From: Gammaproteobacteria bacterium
GTDB lineage: Bacteria; Pseudomonadota; Gammaproteobacteria; Xanthomonadales; Wenzhouxiangellaceae
Direction: 5' to 3'
Length of the DNA: 64,000 nt
Assembly (NCBI GenBank): GCA_018819105.1
Contig: JAHJQV010000005.1
Location: 43,430-107,429, forward strand
Shown: piece after piece, positions 27,490 to 34,924 of the stretch
Layout of the letters: every line of letters starts with the position of its first letter
Position numbering within the stretch: position 1 is the stretch's first letter
Made by a program: the position numbers and the translations under genes
The notes under the pieces: model-generated
Seen by the model: the letters and a program-made list of their open reading frames with translations, nothing else
Databases searched by the model: none
What the model was told of the DNA's origin: nothing

Positions 27490-28344
27490 TTGCCGCTGGT
27501 AAAGCACAAGCAGCTTGATCGGACCGCCGTGCGGGAAGCGCTGGCGGATCTGTGGCGGGACTACCACTGGCCGGTCAAGCTGGTGTTCAGTCTGATCATT
27601 CTGTCCAGTCTATGGGCCACTGCACTGGTAGGCTGGCCGGAACTGGATGCCGGCACACCGCGCTGGCTGAGAATGCTGGCCAGTGATCCGCTGCGCTATC
27701 TGTTGAGTGTACTGATTGCGTTTCTCATCGCCATCAATTTCTACATGCGCGCACGCCGCGGTATTCTTGATGGCGATGAACACTACAACGTGGCGCGGGC
27801 ACTGGCCTTTGGTTATTTCAAGAATTTTCTTGTGCCTGCCCTGCAACTGGCCCGGCGTGATGGGTGCAAGCTGCAGATTTTCAGACCGTCGAGCATGAAT
27901 GACATGCGGCATTACATCCGCCAGTTGCAGCCGCGGATTCTGGCCGCTTTGCGACCTTCATGGTTGCCGCTGGTGGAACAGCCCGCTCCGGACGGCCCAC
28001 CGCGACGCACCGTGCTTGCTCTGCAGGAACCTTCCGCCAAGGCGAATACCGCCCAATTTTTCTTTGATGCGCCCACCGCACTGTTCACCATTGTGGATTT
28101 CTATGCCGCACTCAACCGACGTCGCTGTGAGAGTGAGAAAGCGCCGCTGGACGAGGCCACCATACAGCGGTATCAGAACGGTCAGATTGACTCCTTTTTC
28201 AACCACCTGGATTATCTGTTCAATCACAGCGCAGGATTTCATGCGGTGGCGGACATCGTCACCGATGCTGGCGAGTTGAGCGAGCTGCGCGCCCATCTGG
28301 AAACCATCGATAGCGCGGCACTGGAACAGCGCTACCCTGCCTGA
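27490..28344 (+). CDS. two-TM protein resembling bacterial TM-STING
   Basis: 284 residues from TTG 27490 (no in-frame ATG upstream; GTG about 12 codons later is an alternative). A short cytosolic start is followed by TM1 (about 29-49, LVFSLIILSSLWATALVG) and TM2 (about 68-86, YLLSVLIAFLIAINFYM). The soluble part begins YNVARALAFGYFKNFLVP (99-116), resembling the first STING helix, including the G-Y-x2-N-F pattern of prokaryotic STING. FFDAPTALFTIVDFY (191-205) resembles the c-di-GMP-contact segment with an acidic residue and Thr after it. Bacterial STINGs are CBASS effectors, and TM-linked forms are known. No CD-NTase gene is nearby, so this would be an orphan. Assignment is by eye; another unknown membrane-anchored domain is possible. 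Confidence 0.55.
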   Translation: MPLVKHKQLDRTAVREALADLWRDYHWPVKLVFSLIILSSLWATALVGWPELDAGTPRWLRMLASDPLRYLLSVLIAFLIAINFYMRARRGILDGDEHYNVARALAFGYFKNFLVPALQLARRDGCKLQIFRPSSMNDMRHYIRQLQPRILAALRPSWLPLVEQPAPDGPPRRTVLALQEPSAKANTAQFFFDAPTALFTIVDFYAALNRRRCESEKAPLDEATIQRYQNGQIDSFFNHLDYLFNHSAGFHAVADIVTDAGELSELRAHLETIDSAALEQRYPA

Positions 28345-28431
28345 ACCGGTCTGAGTCAGATTGCCCTGGTTTGGCGCGAAATGTTCTGCGTTGCCGTTTA
28401 AGCATGCAGTTCAGTCAAACGGAGCACCGCC

Positions 28432-29451
28432 ATGAAAATCTTGTCCTGTCTGTTTCTTACCGCCGTGTTTTTTTCCGCAGCCGCGTCCGCGCAGGTGAGT
28501 TGCGGCAGTGTGTTGAGTAGCAATGCTGCACTCACCGCTGACCTCAATTGCAGCAGTGGTTTTACTGCGCTGGAAATCACTGCCGACGATGTCACCCTGG
28601 ATCTCAACGGATTTACGCTGTCCGGCAGCATCCTGCAGGGCATCAGCGTGTCCGGCAACCGCGTCACCATCCAGGGTCCGGGCAGCATCAGTGGCTTTGA
28701 TCTTGGTATACAGTCGCTGGGCACCACTCGCCTGCAGGTCAATGATGTCGACTTTGTGGCGGTTGCACAACCGCTCATCCTGACCGGTACCCGCAATGCG
28801 CTGATCCGCAGAAACCGCTTTGTTGATGCCATCATCGGGGTCGAGATAAGGGCTTTTCCTGATCCAGCCGGCAGCCTTGCTGCCAGCGGCAATCGGGTGC
28901 TTGGCAACCGTTTCAATCGCGTCGATGTGGGCGTCAATGTCTGTGGCTACACGGCAACAGATCAACGCATCGAGCGCAACCGGTTTCGGAATGTGAGCGG
29001 TTTCGCTGTACAACTGGAAACGGGTGCCCGTGATAACAGTGTGATCAGCAACCGGTTTTTCAGCATCACCGGTACCGGTGTGCGCCTGTCCAATGCCAGC
29101 AACAATCTGGTGCAGGACAACGATTTTGACAGCGGCAGGCTGGCGCTGACACTGCTGGACAACAATGGCAACGTCAGTCCGCTGTGTGTGCCGCCACCCG
29201 TGATCGGCGTGGTCACCGGAAATCGTATTGAAAACAACAATATCAACGGCTTTGATGGTGGTGTCACGGCAGGCCTCGGTGTGCTTGCGGATCCGCGTGT
29301 GATCGCCAACCGCATCGGTGGCAATGTCATCAGCAATACGGCCACCGGCCTGTTCCTGCAGACCGATGCCTGGGTCAATGATGCTACCGGCAACACCTTT
29401 TCCGGGGTGGCCGATCCGGTGATCGATCAAGGCAACGGCAACAGCTTCTGA
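28432..29451 (+). CDS. secreted right-handed parallel beta-helix protein
   Basis: 339 residues with a clear signal peptide (LFLTAVFFSAAASAQ) and GGAG ribosome binding site. The mature chain has regular short repeats of the pectate-lyase/NosD type, with Asn ladders and G-N-x-I/V turns: DVTLDLNGFTLSGS, NRVTIQGPGSISGF, NRFRNVSGFAVQL, SNRFFSITGTGVRL, NLVQDNDFDSG and NRIGGNVISNTATGL. This predicts a beta-solenoid. No catalytic Asp/Arg set is evident, so it may bind carbohydrate or be structural. It lies 87 bases after the STING-like gene. Confidence 0.82.
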   Translation: MKILSCLFLTAVFFSAAASAQVSCGSVLSSNAALTADLNCSSGFTALEITADDVTLDLNGFTLSGSILQGISVSGNRVTIQGPGSISGFDLGIQSLGTTRLQVNDVDFVAVAQPLILTGTRNALIRRNRFVDAIIGVEIRAFPDPAGSLAASGNRVLGNRFNRVDVGVNVCGYTATDQRIERNRFRNVSGFAVQLETGARDNSVISNRFFSITGTGVRLSNASNNLVQDNDFDSGRLALTLLDNNGNVSPLCVPPPVIGVVTGNRIENNNINGFDGGVTAGLGVLADPRVIANRIGGNVISNTATGLFLQTDAWVNDATGNTFSGVADPVIDQGNGNSF

Positions 29452-29478
29452 AGCTGCTGAGCAGCATCGTCCTTGCCG

Positions 29479-31374
29479 TCAGTCGTCCGTGGTCAGGCGC
29501 TGCACGCTCAGCGCCTGCATCAGTTCGGTGTCTGCCGCTGGCAACAGGCCACTAAGCTGATCTGCCAGCAGTTCGGCACAAAGCGGGGTGCTGCTGATGC
29601 CGCGACTGCCGTGCGCGGTGTTGAGCCAGATGCCTGGCTGCTGCGGCAGTGGGCCGAGCACGGGCAGGTAATCGGCGGCACGGCAGCGCAGGCCGCTGCG
29701 CGACGGCAGCAGGCGGATCCGGTCGCCACCCAGCGCCTGCCATTGGCTGGGCAGATGCTGTCGCAGGGTGTCCAGATTGTACTGGTCGTCGGCGTGGTTG
29801 CTGGTCAGTGAGGCAGAGCTGCCCGGTGCCGCCGATGTCAGCAGAGCGACCAGTTCATCGGCATCGGCGACGGGCTGGTAGCTGGCACCGACGCTGTGCA
29901 CACCGTCAATCGCTGGGGTCAGATAACCGGCCTGGCACTGCACCTGCTGCCATTGGCAGCTGGCCTCGGTGGCCGCCACCTCGCTGACCTGCCCGCGTAC
30001 CACCTGTAATGGCAGTTGCTGCAGGCCCGGTAGCGCCAGCGTGCTGGCACCGGTGCAAAAAACCACCGCATCGGCAGCGCAAACTTTGCCATCGGCCAGT
30101 TGCAGTTGCGGACGCTTGCCGCTCAGCTGCCACCCGGTCACTGCCTGTCGCTGCAGTGTGATCGCCGGGTGATCCAGCAGCAGTCGGCACCAGGCCTGAG
30201 GTTTCACCCAGCCGGCATGCGGCAGCAGAAACGATTGCTCATCCAGCCGCTGCAACAGCTGCGGTGGCCAGACGCCGGACTTCAGCGCTCCGCTCAGTTT
30301 GTGTTGCTGGCGCTCGTGCGCGACATGCTGCACCACGCCATCAAGTGCGGCGATGCCCAGCGCCTCGGCGCGATATTGCCGCAGCCAGCGCAGTGCGACC
30401 AGATAGCTGTGCAGGTAAAACCGGCTTTGTGGAGACCAGGTCGATGCCGGTGTGGCGTGCACGACACCGACGCGATTGCCGGAAGCGGCACTGGCTATGC
30501 CGGTGGGGTCCAGCACGGTCACCTGCCAGCCACGCTCGGCCAGTGCACGCGCCGTGCTGGCACCGGCCAGTCCGGCACCGATGACCGCAGCCAGTCCGCA
30601 TTGCCGCAGCCGCTGTTGAGGCACTGCTGCAGCTGCAGCATCCCGATAGCCACGCAGGCATTCGCGTTTGCGACCGAATCCAGCTGCCTTGTCGATGACA
30701 AAGCCGGCCTGCTGCAGGGACCGTCGTACTGATCCGGCCACCGTGTAGCTGGCCAGTGTGGTGCTGCTGCCGGAAAGGCTGACCAGCTGCTGGCACAAAC
30801 GTGCTGACCACATGGCCGGGTTGCGATCCGGGGCAAAGCCGTCCAGAAACCAGGCGTCGACCCGGCAGCGCGCATCGACCCCTTCCAGCATGTCTGCGGC
30901 ATCGCCCAGAGCAAGCGTCAGCTGGACATTTTCGGCCAGTTGCAGGCGGTGCAAGCCGGCTGCGGGTGGCGGATACTGCTGCAGCAATGCGCTGCTCAGA
31001 TCAGGGTCCAGTGCCGCCTGCCAGTGATGCAGCGCACGCTGCAGATCGGCGGGGCTGAGCGGGTGCAGTTCGGTGGAAAGCAGCTGCAGCCAGGCAGATG
31101 CCGGTGCCAGTGCGCGGAACAGGGCTGCGGCCAGCAACAGGTTCAGGCCAGTGCCAAAGCCGGTTTCGCCGATGCAGAACGCCTGACCGGGCTGCATTGC
31201 GGCAAACCGCTGTGCCAGCCGGTTGCCGTCGATGAAGACGTGGCGGCTTTCGTCCGCGCCCTGCTGCAGTGAACAGTAGTGGTCGGCAAATGTCGGTGCA
31301 TAAGGAGTGTCGTCATGCCACTCGATGCGGGCAGGCGTGATGGCTTGCCAGTGGTCGGCCAGCGCGCCGCTCAT
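29479..31374 (-). CDS. mnmC: bifunctional tRNA U34 enzyme MnmC (methyltransferase plus FAD oxidoreductase)
   Basis: 631 residues. Completes the mnm5s2U modification at the wobble base of tRNAs. The N-terminal MnmD-type methyltransferase has FCIGETGFGTGLNLLLAA (SAM site) and DAWFLDGFAPDRNPAMW. From about residue 260 the FAD-dependent oxidoreductase begins with AAVIGAGLAGASTARAL and ends with WLNTAHGSRGISSTPLCAE. Its partner mnmG, which acts upstream in the same pathway, begins at 63877. coq7 lies 25 bases upstream on the same strand. Confidence 0.95.
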   Translation of the reverse strand: MSGALADHWQAITPARIEWHDDTPYAPTFADHYCSLQQGADESRHVFIDGNRLAQRFAAMQPGQAFCIGETGFGTGLNLLLAAALFRALAPASAWLQLLSTELHPLSPADLQRALHHWQAALDPDLSSALLQQYPPPAAGLHRLQLAENVQLTLALGDAADMLEGVDARCRVDAWFLDGFAPDRNPAMWSARLCQQLVSLSGSSTTLASYTVAGSVRRSLQQAGFVIDKAAGFGRKRECLRGYRDAAAAAVPQQRLRQCGLAAVIGAGLAGASTARALAERGWQVTVLDPTGIASAASGNRVGVVHATPASTWSPQSRFYLHSYLVALRWLRQYRAEALGIAALDGVVQHVAHERQQHKLSGALKSGVWPPQLLQRLDEQSFLLPHAGWVKPQAWCRLLLDHPAITLQRQAVTGWQLSGKRPQLQLADGKVCAADAVVFCTGASTLALPGLQQLPLQVVRGQVSEVAATEASCQWQQVQCQAGYLTPAIDGVHSVGASYQPVADADELVALLTSAAPGSSASLTSNHADDQYNLDTLRQHLPSQWQALGGDRIRLLPSRSGLRCRAADYLPVLGPLPQQPGIWLNTAHGSRGISSTPLCAELLADQLSGLLPAADTELMQALSVQRLTTDD

Positions 31375-31399
31375 CGCTGCGACACTATGGCAAAGTTGT

Positions 31400-32026
31400 T
31401 CACAGTCTATAGGCCAGCCACTTCATCACCCCGGCTGAGGCCGACATCATGCTGCGCACCGGTTCGGGCAGGCTGGCCGCGCCCGCTTCGCGCGCCATGT
31501 CGGCATGTTCGGCCTCATCGATTTTCATCTGCGCAACGATTTCCCGACTGCGCTGGTCGCCTTCCGGGAGGCGCTCCAGATGCCCCTGCAGATGGGCCTC
31601 TACCTGGCGCTCGGTTTCTTCCAGAAAACCCAGATTCCAGCGCTCACCAGCCAGTGATGCGACGGCGCCCAGCAGCCAGGAACCGCCATACCAGAGCACG
31701 TTAAGCCGGGAAGGCTGGCTGCCCAGTTCCTGCAGTCGCTCGGCGCACCAGGCCAGGTGATCCAGCTCCTCTTCGGCCGCATGCGCCAGTTTCTGCTGCA
31801 GCTCGGGATTCCTGCTGGCGAATGCCTGCCCGGAATACAGCGCCTGCGCGCAGACCTCGCCGCTGTGGTTGACGCGCATCAGCCCGGCGGCGTGGCGTCG
31901 ATCCGGTTGCCCATGCACATTCTCTTCACTGTGCGCAGGGTTCTGTCGCGCATGCGCTGGCGCTGGCCCCAGCGTGATGTGCAGGGTGGTGTTGAGACGG
32001 CTAAGGAGCTGATCCAGTCTGTTCAT
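31400..32026 (-). CDS. coq7: demethoxyubiquinone hydroxylase (Coq7)
   Basis: 208 residues. Di-iron monooxygenase of ubiquinone synthesis, membrane-associated. The carboxylate-bridged iron ligands are visible: Glu in NHSGEVCAQALYSGQ, E-x2-H in AAEEELDHLAWC, and the second E-x2-H in KIDEAEHADMA, with the intermediate Glu in QVEAHLQGHLERLP. The start codon is ATG 32026. It is transcribed away from the BCCT gene across a 270-base gap. Confidence 0.95.
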   Translation of the reverse strand: MNRLDQLLSRLNTTLHITLGPAPAHARQNPAHSEENVHGQPDRRHAAGLMRVNHSGEVCAQALYSGQAFASRNPELQQKLAHAAEEELDHLAWCAERLQELGSQPSRLNVLWYGGSWLLGAVASLAGERWNLGFLEETERQVEAHLQGHLERLPEGDQRSREIVAQMKIDEAEHADMAREAGAASLPEPVRSMMSASAGVMKWLAYRL

Positions 32027-32086
32027 GGCGATGTGTCTGCAAAATATGGCAACGGGCAGTTGATTTTAGCGAATGACGGTGCTGTC

Positions 32087-32095
32087 TGTTACTAT
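32087..32095 (+). promoter_or_regulatory. possible extended -10 promoter of the BCCT gene
   Basis: TGTTACTAT, identical to the element at 36-44, in the 270-base gap between coq7 and the transporter. There is no clear -35. Nothing else stands out in this gap. Confidence 0.3.
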
Positions 32096-32296
32096 CGTTG
32101 CAGATCAGGTCGTGGTTGCAACACTGTCAGGCCGGATCGTTCCTTTGGTATTTCGATACCTGTCAATCCTCGTCACCCATTGCATGCAGTGATGTTGACG
32201 AAGGGCTGGGTTGCAGCCGCCGCAGTGTGCATGCGGCTGTCACCGCATCAATACACCGTCGCTGACGGTGGTCAGCCACATCCGGGAGTGCGCAAA

Positions 32297-33979
32297 TTGA
32301 GCGAAGACAATCTGATTGAAACGCTGGAACAGGTGTATGACACCGACTATGAGGTCGGTCAGGACAATGTCGAGGCGCTGGGGCTGGAGATGCACAACCC
32401 GGTGTTCTTCGCCAGCGCGGCACTGATTGTGCTGTTCGTCAGCCTGACCCTGCTGTTTCCGGAATCATCCCGGGCCATGCTGGAAGCCACCCGCGGCTGG
32501 ATTATCAACACCTTCGATTGGCTGTTTCTGTCGGCCGGCAATCTGATTGTGCTGTTTTGTCTGGCGCTGATCGTGCTGCCCTATGGCAGCATCCGCATCG
32601 GTGGCGATGCGGCCACCCCCGATTACAGCCGCGCCTCGTGGTTTGCCATGCTGTTTGCGGCTGGCATGGGCATCGGGCTGGTGTTCTGGTCGGTGGCAGA
32701 GCCAGTCGGCTATTTTACCGAATGGGCCGGCAGTCCATTGAACATCGCCGGGCACACTGCGCAGGCGCGCAGCGCAGCGCTGGGCGCGACCATGTATCAC
32801 TGGGGCCTGCATCCCTGGGCCATCTATGCGCTGGTGGCTCTGTCGCTGGCGTTTTTTGCCTACAACAAGGGCTTGCCGCTGACCCTGCGCTCGACCTTTT
32901 ATTCCCTGCTCGGGGATCGGGTATGGGGGCGCAGTGGTGATGTCATCGACATCGTCGCGGTGTTGGCGACGGTGTTCGGGCTGGCCACCTCGCTGGGCTT
33001 TGGTGCCATGCAGGCAGCCAGTGGCATGCATTTTCTGTTTGCTGCTCCGGCTGGACTGCAGACCCAGGTCGCGATCATCGTCGCGGTCACCGCTGTGGCG
33101 CTGATTTCGGTGGTGCGCGGCATTGATGGCGGCGTCAAGCTGCTCAGCAACATCAACATGCTGCTGGCTCTGCTGTTGCTGCTGTTTGTCATACTGGTTG
33201 GGTCGGGTGGCAACTTCCTGGCCAACCTGGGCACCACGTTCAGCGCTTATCTGAGCTACATTCTGCCGTTAAGCAATCCGCTGGGCCGTGCCGACTCCGC
33301 GTTCTATCACAACTGGACGATCTTTTTCTGGGCCTGGTGGATTTCCTGGTCGCCGTTTGTCGGCATGTTCATCGCCAGGGTTTCGCGTGGTCGCACCGTG
33401 CGCGAATTTCTCATCGCCGTGCTGCTGGTGCCAACGCTGGTCACCGGTGTCTGGATGAGCACCTTCGGCGGCAACGGCATCGAGCAGGTGCAGGCTGGTG
33501 TGGGGCAGCTCAGTGCCGGCATCAGCGATTCCTCGCTGGCGATGTTCCAGATGCTGCAGAACCTGCCGCTGGCCGGCATCACCTCGCTGCTGGCGATCGT
33601 GCTGGTGCTGGTGTTCTTCATCACCTCATCGGATTCCGGCTCGCTGGTGATTGACACCATCACCGCTGGCGGCAGCACATCGGCACCGGTGACCCAGCGC
33701 GTGTTCTGGGCCATTACCCAGGGCGTGATCGCCGCCGTGCTGTTGTCGCTGGGCGGCAGTGCGGCTCTGGGTGGGCTGCAGGCCGGCGCGGTGAGCACCG
33801 GATTGCCGTTCACGCTGGTACTGCTGGCGATGGCGGTGAGTCTGCTGATGGGCTTGCGGCATGAACGCACATTGCTCGCTGCCATCGAACTGGAGCCAGG
33901 TGCGCCGGTCCCAGGTGACAATCCTCTGCACCCGTCCGGTCAAACTGCGGTCAGCGGCAAGCAAATTCCGAGAGGATGA
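32297..33979 (+). CDS. BCCT family (betaine/carnitine/choline) transporter
   Basis: 560 residues with twelve membrane helices, inner membrane, sodium- or proton-coupled uptake of quaternary amines. The start is set at TTG 32297 because GGGAG lies eight bases upstream. Longer in-frame starts (GTG 32288, ATG 32191, or further) give unconserved N-termini. Family signatures: FAAGMGIGLVFWSVAEP, the aromatic helix MYHWGLHPWAIYAL, and FFWAWWISWSPFVGMFIARV. A universal stress protein follows 28 bases later, pointing to an osmotic-stress unit. Confidence 0.92.
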   Translation: MSEDNLIETLEQVYDTDYEVGQDNVEALGLEMHNPVFFASAALIVLFVSLTLLFPESSRAMLEATRGWIINTFDWLFLSAGNLIVLFCLALIVLPYGSIRIGGDAATPDYSRASWFAMLFAAGMGIGLVFWSVAEPVGYFTEWAGSPLNIAGHTAQARSAALGATMYHWGLHPWAIYALVALSLAFFAYNKGLPLTLRSTFYSLLGDRVWGRSGDVIDIVAVLATVFGLATSLGFGAMQAASGMHFLFAAPAGLQTQVAIIVAVTAVALISVVRGIDGGVKLLSNINMLLALLLLLFVILVGSGGNFLANLGTTFSAYLSYILPLSNPLGRADSAFYHNWTIFFWAWWISWSPFVGMFIARVSRGRTVREFLIAVLLVPTLVTGVWMSTFGGNGIEQVQAGVGQLSAGISDSSLAMFQMLQNLPLAGITSLLAIVLVLVFFITSSDSGSLVIDTITAGGSTSAPVTQRVFWAITQGVIAAVLLSLGGSAALGGLQAGAVSTGLPFTLVLLAMAVSLLMGLRHERTLLAAIELEPGAPVPGDNPLHPSGQTAVSGKQIPRG

Positions 33980-34007
33980 TGATACCAATGCGTGGGCAGG
34001 AATGAGT

Positions 34008-34427
34008 ATGTTCAGCAAGATGATGGTGCCGGTGGATATGGAACACCTTGAGGCACAGCACAAGGCACTGCAGGTGGCGGCGGATCTGGCCCGTCGCCAC
34101 AACATCGAGGTGGTGTATGTCGGCATCACCGGCATCGCCGCCAGCAGTGCAGCGAAAACACCGGAAGAGTACGCCAAGGACCTGGCGCTGTTTGCCCGCC
34201 AGCAGGCCGAACAGCATGACATTGCCACCAGTTCCGAGGCGCTGGCCTGTGTTGACGTTGCCGCCGACAAGGATGCCCGCCTGCTGCAGGCAGCGCTGGA
34301 CTGTGCAGCGGATCTGATTGTCATGGCCTCGCATGTGCCGGACGTTGCCGATCGCCTGCACCTGATCGGCTCCAACGCAGCCTGGCTGGTACGCCACAGC
34401 GAGGTGTCGGTGTTTGTGGTGCGATGA
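34008..34427 (+). CDS. universal stress protein (UspA family)
   Basis: 139 residues. ATG 34008 is chosen over 34002 because AGGA is six bases upstream of it. Family features: MMVPVDMEH at the start and the late nucleotide-loop segment DLIVMASHVPDVADRLHLIGSNAAWLV, with the SNAAWLVRHSEVSVFVVR ending. The G-x2-G-x9-G loop is incomplete (H-V-P-D replaces part of it), so ATP binding is uncertain. It follows the BCCT transporter. Confidence 0.87.
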   Translation: MFSKMMVPVDMEHLEAQHKALQVAADLARRHNIEVVYVGITGIAASSAAKTPEEYAKDLALFARQQAEQHDIATSSEALACVDVAADKDARLLQAALDCAADLIVMASHVPDVADRLHLIGSNAAWLVRHSEVSVFVVR

Positions 34428-34499
34428 TGCCGGCAAAACCGGTCAGCCATCGCGGTTTCTGCGATAATGCCGCACTGGTCTGAGCACGAACACGCAGCA

Positions 34500-34814
34500 A
34501 TGAGTTACTACCAGCGTCACCTGTTTTTCTGCTGTAACCAGCGCGCAGCCGATGCCGAGCGGCCATGCTGCGCGGCGGTCGGCGCGCAGACTGCGCGTGA
34601 TTACGCCAAGCAGCGCATCAAGCAGCTGGATCTGGCCGGGGCCGGCAAGGTGCGCATCAACCAGGCTGGCTGTCTGGATCGTTGTGAACAGGGGCCGGTG
34701 CTGGTGGTGTATCCGGACGCGGTCTGGTACACCTATGTGGACAGCGAAGACATCGACGAGATCATCGACGAGCATGTTCTGCATGGTCGCCCGGTTGAGC
34801 GATTAATGATCTAA
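34500..34814 (+). CDS. thioredoxin-like 2Fe-2S ferredoxin
   Basis: 104 residues from ATG 34500. Similar proteins begin with an H-x-F-x-C segment and carry a four-cysteine 2Fe-2S site. Here HLFFCCNQRA and ERPCCAAVG supply the first two ligands, and QAGCLDRCEQGPVLVVYP supplies C-x3-C, followed by the conserved VWYTYVD. Soluble electron carrier; partners are unknown. It starts 73 bases after the stress protein gene. Confidence 0.9.
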   Translation: MSYYQRHLFFCCNQRAADAERPCCAAVGAQTARDYAKQRIKQLDLAGAGKVRINQAGCLDRCEQGPVLVVYPDAVWYTYVDSEDIDEIIDEHVLHGRPVERLMI

Positions 34815-34924
34815 ATCCAACACAGTCTGTCGGCAGTCACTGAACTGCAAACAAAGCGTCATCGCAGTGTCAAGCTGCGGCGCTAACCTCTGGCCCCTGA
34901 TCCATCAGCCAGAGGACCACCACT

